Assembly (NCBI RefSeq): GCF_002217475.1
Contig: NZ_MUHH01000028.1
Location: 62,001 to 126,000, forward strand
From: Flavobacterium tructae
Lineage (GTDB): Bacteria; Bacteroidota; Bacteroidia; Flavobacteriales; Flavobacteriaceae
Direction: 5' to 3'
DNA: 64,000 nt
The notes beneath the pieces were generated by a model, which saw only the letters and a list, made by a program, of their open reading frames with translations, had not been told where the DNA came from and made no database searches. Positions within the stretch are counted from its first letter, which is position 1, and each line of letters opens with the position of its first letter. The translations under genes were made by a program, and so were the position numbers. Shown piece after piece: positions 17,144 to 26,773 of this stretch.

Positions 17144-17178
17144 AAGGAAATCACTGAAAAGTATTTCCTTTTTTTTTG
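17144..17178 (+). terminator. Intrinsic terminator of the DUF294-exonuclease operon
   Basis: Stem AAGGAAAT (17144-17151) pairs with ATTTCCTT (17163-17170), with a following T tract. Confidence 0.8.
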
Positions 17179-17230
17179 GCTAAACATATTTCATTTATCC
17201 GAAATATAAAGGATAACTAATAAGTATTGT

Positions 17231-17269
17231 AAATCCGACAATCCCAAGGCTTTGGAGTTGTCGGATTTA
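17231..17269. repeat. AAATCCGACA-type hairpin, copy 2
   Basis: AAATCCGACAA and TTGTCGGATTT are perfect 11-bp arms, with inner CCAA/TTGG pairing around GGC. The arms match those of the hairpin at 1055-1087, but the centre differs. It is followed by TATTATTTTA. Confidence 0.75.
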
Positions 17270-17385
17270 TTATTTTAAAGATTTTCTGTTAGGTGAATAG
17301 CTATCAGGCTATGTGTAGTCAAGGTTTTTTAGTTTTGTAGGCCTTCTATTTTGTTTGTTTTTCGTGCCCGCAGAAAGAAATGACG

Positions 17386-17415
17386 TAAATCCCCCTATTG
17401 TTGTCATTTACGTAC
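17386..17415. promoter_or_regulatory. Inverted repeat ACGTAAAT...ATTTACGT
   Basis: Two perfect 8-bp arms lie upstream of the broken VOC gene, separated by a C-rich spacer. It could be an operator for the VOC-SRPBCC-DUF4287 unit. No regulator is known, so this is only a pattern. Confidence 0.3.
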
Positions 17416-17490
17416 AGTATTGCCTTTTGTAAGTAATCGCATCTTTGTCTTGTTAGTTTGATTAAAAATTAACAGAAAAAGTAAAACAAA

Positions 17491-17613
17491 ATGACAACTA
17501 TAAATTCTCATCTGACTTTCAGCGGTAATTGTCTTAAAGTAAAGACGTTCTGTAGAAAATGTCTGAACAATCAGATTATATTTCAGGCCATTGGTGAATC
17601 TCCGGGATGTTAA
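17491..17613 (+). pseudogene. Truncated VOC/PhnB-like gene
   Basis: A 40-codon frame starting MTTINSHLTFSGNCLK and ending ...FQAIGESPGC before TAA. It matches the N-terminus of PhnB-like VOC proteins, which typically read MTTINxYLTFNGNCxEAMxF then YKxxLGGExxFQTIGESP. The match stops abruptly, and 60 bp later the SRPBCC gene begins, so roughly two thirds of the domain are missing. The active-site region YKxCLGG is also degraded (CRKCLNN). It is best read as a deletion remnant; a short functional peptide is less likely. Confidence 0.6.
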
Positions 17614-17678
17614 ACTTCACCGCAAATCAAAATTAGAAATAAATATAAAGACCTTTTTAATTAACCAATTTAACAAAA

Positions 17679-18218
17679 ATGAAAATGATATTCGTAAAAA
17701 TAATAACGGTATTGGTAGCTATAGTTTCAATAGCTTTAGTAGTAGCAATGTTTACTAAAAATAAATATACTATCAGGAGAGAAATAATCATCCATAAACC
17801 CAAAGCGGAAGTTTTTGATTTTATAAAACTGAATCGAAATCAAAAATTGTACAGTAAATGGCTATTGCTGGATCCTGCTACAAAAATCGAAATAACAGGT
17901 ACTGACGGAACTGCGGGTTCTGTCTTGACTTTTGAAAGCAAACACCATAAGACTGGTAAAGGAGAATGGGAAATAATAAAAGTAGAAAATAACAGAATTG
18001 ATTTTGAACTTCGTTTTTTAGCGCCTTATGTATTTACGGCAAACGGGCATATGGAAACAGGAACTTTAGCTGGAAATCAAACAAAGCTTATCTGGATTTA
18101 TAATAGCGGAATGAACTGGCCTAAGAATTTTATGCTTCTTTTCTTTGATATGGATAAAATAATTGGAGCTGATGTAGAAGAAAGCCTAACGAACATAAAA
18201 ACGATTGTCGAGAAATAA
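17679..18218 (+). CDS. SRPBCC (START/Bet v 1-like) family protein, membrane-anchored
   Basis: A 179-residue protein with an N-terminal membrane helix (IITVLVAIVSIALVVAMF, about residues 8-25) followed by a START/Bet v 1-like domain. The opening IRREIIIHKPKAEVFDFIKL is the standard strand-helix start of SRPBCC proteins, and the ending IGADVEESLTNIKTIVEK is the usual final helix. These domains bind hydrophobic ligands; the ligand is unknown. It lies in one run with the DUF4287 gene, 26 bp on, and the VOC remnant upstream. This combination of small-molecule-binding folds is often seen together in Bacteroidota. Confidence 0.82.
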   Translation: MKMIFVKIITVLVAIVSIALVVAMFTKNKYTIRREIIIHKPKAEVFDFIKLNRNQKLYSKWLLLDPATKIEITGTDGTAGSVLTFESKHHKTGKGEWEIIKVENNRIDFELRFLAPYVFTANGHMETGTLAGNQTKLIWIYNSGMNWPKNFMLLFFDMDKIIGADVEESLTNIKTIVEK

Positions 18219-18244
18219 ACTACAACCTTTAAAACTACAAAATT

Positions 18245-18463
18245 ATGTCATTTCAAGCTTATTTAACCAATATTAAAACAAAGACAGGAAAAGGCCCTGA
18301 TGATTTTAAAAAACTTTCAGATGAAAAAGGATTTTCAGTCAGTGGAGAATTAAAACCTGAAGTAAAAGCAACCGAAATTGTTAGCTGGCTAAAAGCAGAT
18401 TTTGATTTAGGTCACGGACATGCAATGGCTATTTATGCGCTTCTTAAAGGATTAAGGAAGTAA
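18245..18463 (+). CDS. DUF4287 domain protein
   Basis: A 72-residue protein: MSFQAYLTNIKTKTGKGPDDF opens the characteristic DUF4287 helix pair, and WLKADFDLGHGHAMAIYALLKG closes it, with the family's GHGHAMAI motif. The function is unknown. It is co-transcribed with the SRPBCC gene and ends just before a bidirectional terminator. Confidence 0.88.
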   Translation: MSFQAYLTNIKTKTGKGPDDFKKLSDEKGFSVSGELKPEVKATEIVSWLKADFDLGHGHAMAIYALLKGLRK

Positions 18464-18477
18464 AAAAAAATAGATAT

Positions 18478-18508
18478 AAAAAAAGCTGTCCATTCGACAG
18501 CTTTTTTT
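18478..18508. terminator. Bidirectional terminator
   Basis: Stem AAAAAAAGCTGTC (18478-18490) pairs with GACAGCTTTTTTT (18496-18508) between the convergent DUF4287 and acs genes. Confidence 0.9.
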
Positions 18509-18522
18509 ATTTTGTGAAGATA

Positions 18523-20430
18523 CTAGATCCTCCCTTTTGTAATTTCGTCAACAATTTCAGGGTTTAGCAAAGTTGAAGTATCTCCAAAATTAGAAAAATC
18601 ACCTTCTGCTATTTTACGTAAAATTCTACGCATAATTTTTCCTGAACGTGTTTTTGGCAAGCCTGAAACAAACTGAATTTTATCGAGTTTTGCAATTGGT
18701 CCGATGTGGTCAGAAATATATTGATTGATCTCACGGCTAAGATTAGATCGGTCTCTAACTTCTCCTGTTTCTTTTAAGATTACAAAACCATATAAGGCAT
18801 TTCCTTTAATGTCATGTGGGAATCCAACGATAGCAGATTCGGCTACTGCAGGATGTTCGTTAATGGCATCTTCAATAGGAGCTGTTCCTAAGTTGTGACC
18901 GGATACAATCACAACATCATCTACTCTACCGGTAATTCTGTAATAACCAACTTCGTCTCTTAAGGCACCGTCTCCTGTAAAATATTTTCCCGGGAAAGCA
19001 GAGAAATAAGTGTCTTTGTAGCGTTGGTGGTCCCCCCAGATTGTTCTGGCGATTCCTGGCCATGGAAATTTAATACATAAACTTCCAACAACCTGATTTC
19101 CTTCAATTTCATTGCGTTTCTCATCCATCAAAACAGGTTGAATTCCCGGTAATGGCAAAGTCGCGTAGGTTGGTTTAGTTGGGGTTACAAAGGCAATTGG
19201 CGAAATCATGATTCCACCGGTTTCAGTCTGCCACCAGGTATCCACAACCGGACATCTTTTATCTCCAACGTGATCGTTGAACCAGTGCCAAGCTTCTTCG
19301 TTGATTGGCTCTCCAACTGATCCAATTACTTTAAGTGATTTTAGAGGATACTTTTGGATATAATCTAAACTTTCTTTTGCAAGTGAACGAATTGCAGTTG
19401 GTGCTGTATAAAATTGTGTGATTTTATGTTTTTCAATAATGTCCCAAAAACGGCTAAAGTCAGGATAAGAAGGAACTCCTTCAAAAATTACGGTTGTTCC
19501 TCCATTTAATAAAGGTCCGTATAAAATATAAGAGTGACCTGTAATCCAACCTATATCAGCAGTACACCAGAAAATATCATTTTCTTCGTGATTGAAAACA
19601 TTCTTAAAGGTATAAGCCGCATAAACCATATATCCTGCTGTGGTATGTACCATTCCTTTTGGTTTGCCTGTAGAACCAGAGGTGTACAGAATGAATAACG
19701 GATCTTCAGCATCCATTATTTCCGCAACACTATTATCTAAGGCTTTATCTAATAGAGGCTGTAACCATTCGTCACGGCCGTCTTTCATTTTAACTTCGTT
19801 ATTAGTTCTTTTTACAACTAAAACTTTAGTTACAGACGGACAAGTTTCTAATGCCTCATCAACAATTCCTTTAAGATCAATGTTTTTATTACCTCTGTAT
19901 CCTCCATCAGAAGTAATAACCATTTTACATTCGCAATCAATTATTCTGGCAGACACAGCAGAAGCTGAAAACCCTGCAAAAACAACAGAATGAATGGCTC
20001 CGATTCTGGCACAGGCTAATACAGCTACAGCCAATTCCGGAATCATTGGTAAATAAATACAAACTCGGTCTCCTTTACGTACGCCTTGCTCGCGCAAAAC
20101 ATTCGCCATTTTTGAAACTCTTTCGTATAATTCGTTATACGTTATATGTAAAGCGCTTTCTGAGGGATCATTCGGTTCAAAAATGATAGCCGTTTTTTCT
20201 CCTCTTTTGCTTAAATGTCTGTCGATGCAATTTTTAGTGATGTTAACTTTTGCTTCTGTAAACCATTTTACTTCCGCATCAGCCATATTAAAATCAACTA
20301 CTTTTTCCCATTGCTGGTACCAGGTAAAATTTTCCTCAGCTATTTTTCCCCAAAACTTTCTAGGCTCTCTAATTGACTTATTGTAATGTTTAAAATACTG
20401 TTCTAAATTTTCAATTTTATAATAACTCAT
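18523..20430 (-). CDS. acs: Acetyl-coenzyme A synthetase
   Basis: AMP-forming acetate-CoA ligase, 635 residues, full length. The ATP site is TSGSTGKPKGM (about 250-260), WWQTETGG is the acetate/AMP pocket, YYRITGRVDD is the hinge motif, and PKTRSGKIMRR near the C-terminus carries the lysine that is reversibly acetylated in this family. It converts acetate, ATP and CoA to acetyl-CoA and allows growth on low acetate. The DUF294-exonuclease pair 2 kb away, on the opposite strand, is the usual partner of acs loci in other bacteria. No acetate permease is in the window. Confidence 0.97.
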   Translation of the reverse strand: MSYYKIENLEQYFKHYNKSIREPRKFWGKIAEENFTWYQQWEKVVDFNMADAEVKWFTEAKVNITKNCIDRHLSKRGEKTAIIFEPNDPSESALHITYNELYERVSKMANVLREQGVRKGDRVCIYLPMIPELAVAVLACARIGAIHSVVFAGFSASAVSARIIDCECKMVITSDGGYRGNKNIDLKGIVDEALETCPSVTKVLVVKRTNNEVKMKDGRDEWLQPLLDKALDNSVAEIMDAEDPLFILYTSGSTGKPKGMVHTTAGYMVYAAYTFKNVFNHEENDIFWCTADIGWITGHSYILYGPLLNGGTTVIFEGVPSYPDFSRFWDIIEKHKITQFYTAPTAIRSLAKESLDYIQKYPLKSLKVIGSVGEPINEEAWHWFNDHVGDKRCPVVDTWWQTETGGIMISPIAFVTPTKPTYATLPLPGIQPVLMDEKRNEIEGNQVVGSLCIKFPWPGIARTIWGDHQRYKDTYFSAFPGKYFTGDGALRDEVGYYRITGRVDDVVIVSGHNLGTAPIEDAINEHPAVAESAIVGFPHDIKGNALYGFVILKETGEVRDRSNLSREINQYISDHIGPIAKLDKIQFVSGLPKTRSGKIMRRILRKIAEGDFSNFGDTSTLLNPEIVDEITKGRI

Positions 20431-20594
20431 ACGTTTTTAGAATTTTTTTTTATAAATGTATTAAATATCAGTCTATTCTTAAAATTATTTAATTCATAAA
20501 TAACAGGAAAAAAAAACAGATATTGAAAAAAATATTGCTTTTTAATAGGTATAATATAAAAAATGGCTTTTTGATGAAAAAAGACATATTTGCA

Positions 20595-20628
20595 AAAAAG
20601 GCACGATAAATGAATACCATGCCTTTTT
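20595..20628 (-). terminator. Terminator of the ilv operon (candidate)
   Basis: On the minus strand AAAAAGGCA (20628-20620) pairs with TGCCTTTTT (20603-20595), followed by more T. It is 300 bp past ilvC and 165 bp before acs. Confidence 0.65.
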
Positions 20629-20778
20629 AATTTTAACAATTTCAATAACAATTAATTTTGTAATTCTGTATTACAATCTTCCGCACTATTTTTGAAAATA
20701 GAAGCAACTTTATTAATTAAAATGAAACTTCAACAAGTACATTTATTCCTAAATATACCCCCTTCATTAGGGATTAGC

Positions 20779-20818
20779 TTCACTTAACTTACAGTCTTAC
20801 CTTCAGAAGTTAAGTGAA
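20779..20818. repeat. Perfect 12-bp inverted repeat
   Basis: TTCACTTAACTT (20779-20790) and AAGTTAAGTGAA (20807-20818) are exact complements around a 16-bp loop that itself ends CTTCAGAAG. There is no T run on either strand, so it is not a simple terminator. It may be an RNA-processing or protein-binding site. Confidence 0.7.
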
Positions 20819-20934
20819 TGCAATTTGCATCTATATCCATTTTTCTTAATAAGTGCTTACTAATTCAAAAATATTACATCAAACGGAGATACAGAGCAGA
20901 TTCCACAACCGTATGTGTGGTAATTCCCAATTTA

Positions 20935-22404
20935 TTATCCAATTTTTTTCATTGCTGTCATTGATTCTCTCAACCATGCTCCTACTTCTTCGATAGGGTG
21001 TTGACGAACTTCTTTGTTTACAGCAATTAAAGTAGCATTGTCAACTCCATTTGAAGTAGAAAATGGTTTACCTATTACATTTGTTTCCACTGTTTTCATA
21101 AATTCTGTTAACAACGGCTTGCAGGCATGGTCGAATAAATAACAGCCATATTCAGCAGTATCCGAGATCACACGGTTCATTTCGAATAATTTTTTTCTTG
21201 CAATCGTGTTTGCAATCAAAGGTAATTCGTGTAATGATTCATAATAAGCTGATTCTTCTATAATTCCAGCCTCAGTCATGGTTTCGAAAGCCAATTCTAC
21301 ACCCGCTTTTACCATTGCAATCATCAATACTCCGTTGTCAAAATATTCCTGCTCTGAAATTGGAGCTTCTTGTGGAGCTGTTTTCTCGAAATTAGTTTCT
21401 CCTGTTGCAGCTCTCCATTTTAATAAGTTTGCATCATCATTTGCCCAATCAATCATCATGGTTCTGGAGAATTCTCCTGAGATAATGTCATCCTGATGTT
21501 TTTGGAATAACGGTCTCATAATGTCTTTTAATTCTTCAGCAATTTCGTAAGCCTCAATTTTTGCTGGGTTGGAAAGACGATCCATCATATTGGTGATACC
21601 TCCATGTTTTAAGGCTTCTGTAATTGTCTCCCATCCGTACTGAATCAATTTTGAAGCATATGCTTTGTCGATTCCTTTTTCCACCATTTTATCGAAACAT
21701 AAAATAGAACCGGTTTGCAATAACCCGCAAAGAATGGTTTGTTCTCCCATTAAATCTGATTTTACTTCGGCTACGAATGATGATTTCAGAACTCCTGCTT
21801 TATGTCCTCCGGTAGCTACAGCGTAAGCTTTAGCCTGGTCTAAACCAAAACCGTTTGGATCATTCTCCGGGTGAACAGCGATAAGTGTCGGAACACCAAA
21901 TCCTCTTTTGTATTCTTCGCGAACCTCAGAACCAGGGCATTTTGGTGCGCACATAATTACGGTGATGTCTTTACGGATTTGCATTCCTTCTTCCACAATA
22001 TTAAATCCGTGAGAATAAGATAATGTTGCTCCGTTTTTCATTAAAGGCATTATGGCGGTAACTACAGCAGTATGTTGTTTATCAGGAGTTAAGTTACAAA
22101 CTAAGTCGGCAGTTGGAATTAATTCTTCATAAGTACCTACTTTAAATCCGTTTTCAGTGGCATTTTTATAAGATGCTCTTTTCTCTGCAATTGCATCTGC
22201 ACGCAACGCGTATGAAATGTCTAAACCGGAATCTCTCATGTTTAAACCCTGATTCAGACCTTGTGCTCCACAGCCTACAATGACAACCTTTTTTCCTGCC
22301 AGAGCCGAAATTCCGTCTGCAAATTCTGATTGCTCCATAAATTCGCAAACTCCTAATTGTTCTAATTGTAATCTAAGTGGTAATGTGTTGAAATAATTTG
22401 CCAT
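20935..22404 (-). CDS. ilvC: Ketol-acid reductoisomerase (class II)
   Basis: At 489 residues this is the long class II form, like E. coli IlvC (491), rather than the 330-residue class I. The Rossmann motif [21 protein letters not shown] is at about residues 35-55, the metal site includes [13 protein letters not shown], and there are two copies of the knotted C-terminal domain. It reduces and isomerises acetolactate or acetohydroxybutyrate with NADPH and Mg2+, the second common step to valine, leucine and isoleucine. It is the last gene of ilvDBNC, 60 bp after ilvN. Confidence 0.97.
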   Translation of the reverse strand: MANYFNTLPLRLQLEQLGVCEFMEQSEFADGISALAGKKVVIVGCGAQGLNQGLNMRDSGLDISYALRADAIAEKRASYKNATENGFKVGTYEELIPTADLVCNLTPDKQHTAVVTAIMPLMKNGATLSYSHGFNIVEEGMQIRKDITVIMCAPKCPGSEVREEYKRGFGVPTLIAVHPENDPNGFGLDQAKAYAVATGGHKAGVLKSSFVAEVKSDLMGEQTILCGLLQTGSILCFDKMVEKGIDKAYASKLIQYGWETITEALKHGGITNMMDRLSNPAKIEAYEIAEELKDIMRPLFQKHQDDIISGEFSRTMMIDWANDDANLLKWRAATGETNFEKTAPQEAPISEQEYFDNGVLMIAMVKAGVELAFETMTEAGIIEESAYYESLHELPLIANTIARKKLFEMNRVISDTAEYGCYLFDHACKPLLTEFMKTVETNVIGKPFSTSNGVDNATLIAVNKEVRQHPIEEVGAWLRESMTAMKKIG

Positions 22405-22464
22405 TTTTTTTTAAAATATTTAATGAATGTTGTATTTAATAATTGGTTAATAGATGAAATAATC

Positions 22465-22986
22465 CTATTGAAATGCTTCTAACATTGTTGAAATTTCCAT
22501 TTTTTCTTTTGAAACAGATATCCTTCCTGAGCGAACAAACTGCATAATGCCATAAGGTTTGAATTTGGCATACAAATCTTCGATTTCAGAACGTCTCCCC
22601 GATTTAGAAATCACGAAGAAATCGCGGGAAACTGTAACAATTGTCGACTGACTATCCTTGATGATGTTCTGAATTTGTTTTTCATCAAACAACAGGCTTG
22701 AAGCAATTTTAAATAAAGCGTTTTCCAGATAAATGGTTTCTTCATCTGTGTGATAAAATGCTTTTATAACTTCAATTTGTTTTTCGATTTGCCCAACAAT
22801 ATTTTTGACCCATTTCTCTGTTGTTTCCACCACAATAATGAATCTGGAAACACTTTCTATTTCTGATTCAGAAACGTTTAGGCTTAATATATTAATGTGA
22901 CGCTTTAAGAATATTCCTGATATCCTGTTTAACAATCCCACATTATTTTCTGAGTATACCGATATGGTAAATGTTCTGTTTTCCAT
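22465..22986 (-). CDS. ilvN: Acetolactate synthase small (regulatory) subunit
   Basis: A 173-residue regulatory subunit. It opens RTFTISVYSENNVGLLNRISGIFLKRHINILSL, the ACT domain that binds valine for feedback inhibition (about residues 3-75), followed by the IlvH-type C-terminal domain. It partners IlvB, encoded immediately upstream. The spacer to ilvB contains a GTTTCAGG-family repeat, which could shift the ratio of the two subunits by affecting mRNA stability. Confidence 0.93.
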   Translation of the reverse strand: MENRTFTISVYSENNVGLLNRISGIFLKRHINILSLNVSESEIESVSRFIIVVETTEKWVKNIVGQIEKQIEVIKAFYHTDEETIYLENALFKIASSLLFDEKQIQNIIKDSQSTIVTVSRDFFVISKSGRRSEIEDLYAKFKPYGIMQFVRSGRISVSKEKMEISTMLEAFQ

Positions 22987-23004
22987 TTGTTTTTAGTTTT
23001 TTTT

Positions 23005-23066
23005 GTTTCAAGTTTCAGGTTTCACGTTTTACAACTTGAAACTCAAAAAACTCGAAACATGAAACT
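23005..23066. repeat. GTTTCAGG-family repeat, copy 3, inside the ilv operon
   Basis: GTTTCAAGTTTCAGGTTTC and, after a short centre, ACTTGAAACTC...CGAAACATGAAAC form imperfect complementary arms between ilvB and ilvN. Because it lies inside an operon it cannot be a full terminator. Confidence 0.75.
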
Positions 23067-23072
23067 TTAATT

Positions 23073-24761
23073 TTAGCTTAATCTAATTTCAGAAACACAT
23101 GCTCCCGTTGGAATCATTGGGAATACGTTGTTTTCTTTTTCTACCATAACTTCTAAGAAATAAGAATCTTTTGAAGCCAGCATTTCGGCAACGGCTGCAT
23201 CTAAGTCTTCTCTCTGTGTTACTTTTTTAGATTTAATGTAATATCCTTCAGCTATCGCTACAAAATTTGGATTGATCATTTTGGTAGAAGCATATCTGTT
23301 ATCAAAAAATAGCTCCTGCCATTGACGTACCATTCCCAAAAATTCATTGTTTAGAATAACAATCTTTACAGGCACCTTAGTCTGAAAAATGGTTCCCAAT
23401 TCTTGTATGTTCATTTGAAAACCGCCATCACCAATTATAGCTACTACTTCACGATCCGGTTTTCCCATTTTGGCTCCGATGGCTGCGGGTAGAGCAAATC
23501 CCATCGTACCTAATCCTCCTGAGGTAATGTTACTTTTGGTAGAATTGAATTTTGCATAACGGCAGGCAAACATTTGATGCTGCCCAACATCTGAGACGAT
23601 AATAGCATCACCTTTTGAGTGTTTGTTTATCATTTCTATGGTTTCACCCATTGAAATTCCTTTATTATTGGTTGGATTTAATTCTTCTTTTATAACAGAA
23701 TCGTACTCGATTCTCTTTAGCTCTTTAAATTCGTTATGCCATAAATCATGTGATTTTGCTTCGATTAATGGTAATAAAGCGGTTAAGGCTTCTTTTACAT
23801 CTCCAAGAACAGCTATTTCTGTTTTTACATTTTTATCGATTTCGGCAGGATCAATTTCGAAGTGAATTACTTTTGCCTGTTTGGCATAAGTATTCAGGTT
23901 TCCGGTAACACGGTCGTCAAAACGCATTCCGAAAGCAATTAAAACATCACATTCGTTGGTTAGTAAGTTTGGGCCATAGTTCCCATGCATTCCCAGCATT
24001 CCCACGTTTAAGGGATGGTCTGTTGGCAAGGCTGAAAGTCCTAAAATGGTCCAGGCAGCTGGGATTCCTGATTTTTCAAGTAAAGCTTTAAATTCGGCTT
24101 CCGCTTTTCCCAGAATAATACCCTGTCCAAAAACAATAAAAGGTTTTTTAGCGCTATTGATTAAAGCAGCAGCTTCGGCCACTTTATCTAATTTTAGTTT
24201 CGGAACCGGAGTATAGCTTCTGATTCCGGTACATTTTTCATAACTAAAATCGAATTGGTCAAACTGAGCATTTTTTGTAATGTCAATCAATACGGGTCCC
24301 GGACGTCCGGAACGCGCGATGTAAAATGCTTTTGCAATAATTTCAGGGATTTCCGAAGCTTCGGTTACCTGATAATTCCATTTGGTTACCGGAGTCGAAA
24401 TTCCGATGATATCCGTTTCCTGAAAAGCATCAGATCCTAACAAGTGCTTCCCTACCTGGCCTGTGATACAAACCATTGGGGTTGAGTCGATTTGGGCATC
24501 TGCAATTCCGGTAATTAAATTGGTTGCTCCCGGTCCTGAAGTTGCAATGGCTACCCCTACTTTTCCTGTAGCGCGGGCATATCCTTGTGCAGCATGTGTA
24601 GCACCTTGCTCGTGACGTACCAACACGTGATGTAACTGATCCTGAAATTTATATAATTCATCGTAAACCGGCATGATCGCTCCTCCCGGATAACCATAAA
24701 GTAAGTCTACTCCTTCTGCTAACAAACATCTTATAACGGCTTCTGCCCCTGATATTTTCAT
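23073..24761 (-). CDS. ilvB: Acetolactate synthase large (catalytic) subunit
   Basis: A thiamine-diphosphate enzyme of 562 residues: N-terminal YGYPGGAIMPVYDEL with the catalytic Glu in RHEQGATHAAQGYARATGK, a central FAD-binding domain, and the ThDP motif GDGGFQMN...NNEFLGMVRQWQ. It condenses two pyruvates, or pyruvate with 2-oxobutyrate. The ATG at 24761 (MKISGAEAVIRCLLAEGVD) matches the family's usual N-terminus; an in-frame TTG at 24785 would add eight residues and is less likely. Confidence 0.96.
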   Translation of the reverse strand: MKISGAEAVIRCLLAEGVDLLYGYPGGAIMPVYDELYKFQDQLHHVLVRHEQGATHAAQGYARATGKVGVAIATSGPGATNLITGIADAQIDSTPMVCITGQVGKHLLGSDAFQETDIIGISTPVTKWNYQVTEASEIPEIIAKAFYIARSGRPGPVLIDITKNAQFDQFDFSYEKCTGIRSYTPVPKLKLDKVAEAAALINSAKKPFIVFGQGIILGKAEAEFKALLEKSGIPAAWTILGLSALPTDHPLNVGMLGMHGNYGPNLLTNECDVLIAFGMRFDDRVTGNLNTYAKQAKVIHFEIDPAEIDKNVKTEIAVLGDVKEALTALLPLIEAKSHDLWHNEFKELKRIEYDSVIKEELNPTNNKGISMGETIEMINKHSKGDAIIVSDVGQHQMFACRYAKFNSTKSNITSGGLGTMGFALPAAIGAKMGKPDREVVAIIGDGGFQMNIQELGTIFQTKVPVKIVILNNEFLGMVRQWQELFFDNRYASTKMINPNFVAIAEGYYIKSKKVTQREDLDAAVAEMLASKDSYFLEVMVEKENNVFPMIPTGACVSEIRLS

Positions 24762-24919
24762 AGTATATTGTTTTTTCAATGTCAAAAATCAATTTCAAAA
24801 TTCGATGGCAATGTTAAAATCAATTTCAAACTGATTCTTTGTATTTCTACTTTTTATTGCAATTGAACTTTGCTATTTTATTGATATTGTCATTGTTTTT
24901 TGAAATTGTTATTGTAAAA

Positions 24920-26593
24920 TTATTTATCGGTAACGCAACCTGTTGAAGCGCTTGAGACTGATCTGGCGTATTTCAGTAAAACTCCTCTGTTTACTTTTAA
25001 AGGAGGCTGAATCCAACTCTCTTTACGAGCGGCGAATTCTTCGTCAGATATTTTCAGGTTGATTGTATTTTTAACAGCATCAATAGCGATTAAATCACCA
25101 TCTTTTACCAGTGCAATACCACCACCATCATAAGCCTCTGGTGTAATGTGTCCTACCACAAAGCCATGTGAACCTCCGGAAAACCTGCCGTCTGTAATAA
25201 GAGCACAACTGCTTCCTAATCCTGCTCCAATAATGGCTGATGTAGGTTTTAGCATCTCAGGCATTCCCGGACCACCTTTTGGTCCACAATACCTGATGAC
25301 GACTACATTACCGGGTTTAATTTTTCCGGCTTCAAGGCCTGGAATCACTTCAAACTCACCTTCAAAAACAACCGCAGGACCTTCAAAATACTCTCCTTCT
25401 TTTCCGCTGATTTTGGCAACAGCTCCTTCAGAAGCAAGATTTCCATATAAAACCTGAATGTTTCCGGTTGGTTTTAAAGCTTTTTGTATTTCATGAATTA
25501 CTTGTTGTCCATCTTGTAAATCCGGAGTTGAAGCTAAGTTTTCGGCCACTGTTTTTCCGGTTACAGTTAAACAATCTCCATGAATTAGTCCTACTTTCAA
25601 TAAGTATTTCATTACTGACGGAATACCTCCTGCTTCATGAATGTCTTCCATCATGTATTTACCGCTTGGTTTCATATCTGCAAGTACAGGAGTTCTGTCA
25701 TTTATCGCTTGAAAATCATCAAGTGTAATTTCAATACCAACGGAATGTGCCATAGCGATCAAATGCATTACGGCATTGGTTGAACCTCCTAAAACGGCTA
25801 CAATTGTAATGGCATTTTCAAAAGCTTTACGAGTCATAATGTCTCTAGGCTTAATATCTTTTTCCAATAATGTTCTAATGGCTTTACCAGCAGCAAGACA
25901 TTCGTCTCTTTTCTCCTGACTTAAAGCGGGATTTGACGAACTGTATGGCAAACTCATTCCCAGGGCTTCAATTGCCGAAGACATGGTATTAGCCGTATAC
26001 ATTCCGCCACAGGCACCTGCTCCGGGACAAGCATTTTGAATAACTCCTTTAAAATCCTCCGGAGTAATTTCATTTTTCACTTTTTTTCCTAGGGCCTCAA
26101 AAGCTGAAACAATATTCAATGTTTCCCCTTTCCACTTTCCGGAATGGATAGATCCTCCGTATACCATCAAAGACGGACGGTTCAAACGTCCCATGGCGAT
26201 CAGAGCACCAGGCATATTTTTATCGCAACCAGGAATTGCAATGATGCTGTCGTACCACTGCGCCCCCGCAACTGTTTCGATAGAATCGGCAATGACATCT
26301 CTGGAAACTAAGGAATAACGCATTCCTTCTGTACCGTTCGAAATTCCATCACTTACACCAATGGTATTAAAAATAAGTCCGACCAGATTTGCATCCCAAA
26401 CACCTTTTTTAACGTCTTTTGCTAAATCATTCAGGTGCATGTTGCAGGTGTTACCATCGTACCCCATGCTCACAATACCTACCTGTGCTTTTTTCAAATC
26501 TTCTTCAGTTAAACCAATACCGTACAACATGGCTTGCGCTGCTGGTTGTGTTTGATCTTGAGTGATGGTTTTGCTGTACTTATTTAATTCCAT
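24920..26593 (-). CDS. ilvD: Dihydroxy-acid dehydratase
   Basis: 557 residues, the usual length. The Fe-S ligands are visible in [18 protein letters not shown] and [16 protein letters not shown], and the C-terminal [20 protein letters not shown] is the family signature. It dehydrates dihydroxy acids to 2-keto acids, the last common step of valine and isoleucine synthesis. It is the first gene behind the attenuator at 26622-26753, so its expression, and that of ilvBNC behind it, should rise when charged tRNA-Ile or tRNA-Val is scarce. Confidence 0.97.
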   Translation of the reverse strand: MELNKYSKTITQDQTQPAAQAMLYGIGLTEEDLKKAQVGIVSMGYDGNTCNMHLNDLAKDVKKGVWDANLVGLIFNTIGVSDGISNGTEGMRYSLVSRDVIADSIETVAGAQWYDSIIAIPGCDKNMPGALIAMGRLNRPSLMVYGGSIHSGKWKGETLNIVSAFEALGKKVKNEITPEDFKGVIQNACPGAGACGGMYTANTMSSAIEALGMSLPYSSSNPALSQEKRDECLAAGKAIRTLLEKDIKPRDIMTRKAFENAITIVAVLGGSTNAVMHLIAMAHSVGIEITLDDFQAINDRTPVLADMKPSGKYMMEDIHEAGGIPSVMKYLLKVGLIHGDCLTVTGKTVAENLASTPDLQDGQQVIHEIQKALKPTGNIQVLYGNLASEGAVAKISGKEGEYFEGPAVVFEGEFEVIPGLEAGKIKPGNVVVIRYCGPKGGPGMPEMLKPTSAIIGAGLGSSCALITDGRFSGGSHGFVVGHITPEAYDGGGIALVKDGDLIAIDAVKNTINLKISDEEFAARKESWIQPPLKVNRGVLLKYARSVSSASTGCVTDK

Positions 26594-26621
26594 TATTGTG
26601 TTATTTTTTTAATTTTAATTC

Positions 26622-26651
26622 AAAAAAAAACCTTCCAGTATTTGGAAGGTT
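26622..26651 (-). terminator. ilv attenuator terminator
   Basis: On the minus strand AACCTTCCA (26651-26643) pairs with TGGAAGGTT (26637-26629) around a 5-nt loop and runs into nine T. It lies 25 bp after the leader peptide stop and 29 bp before ilvD. Confidence 0.88.
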
Positions 26652-26675
26652 TATAATATAGTTTTTCAATTATAT

Positions 26676-26753
26676 TTATACCATTCCCCGTGCATATGTG
26701 ATAATCACATTTACAATAATGACAGAAATAGTAATAATAATTGAGATTTGCAT
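26676..26753 (-). CDS. ilv operon leader peptide (attenuator), 25 aa
   Basis: A 25-codon frame beginning MQISIIITISVIIVN and ending ...YARGMV before TAA. Nine residues are Ile and four are Val, with no Leu, so 13 of 25 codons sense the two amino acids made by the genes downstream. It starts 14-20 bp after a TACTTTTG promoter element and is followed by an intrinsic terminator. A palindrome ATGTGATAATCACAT (26696-26710) overlaps the late Val-Ile-Ile codons and could form the pause or antiterminator hairpin. This is the classic layout of ribosome-mediated transcription attenuation. Direct evidence is sequence only. Confidence 0.85.
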   Translation of the reverse strand: MQISIIITISVIIVNVIITYARGMV

Positions 26754-26773
26754 CTTTCTTTTTTTTAGTGAGA

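Larger units (their letters stand above)
20431..20934. other. Spacer between ilvC and acs
   Basis: There is no gene in these 504 bp. From the ilvC side it holds a short CCACA/TGTGG hairpin (about 20911-20923), a perfect 12-bp inverted repeat (20779-20818) and a minus-strand terminator (20595-20628). The remaining AT-rich 160 bp should contain the acs promoter, although I see no exact TAnnTTTG. Confidence 0.6.
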
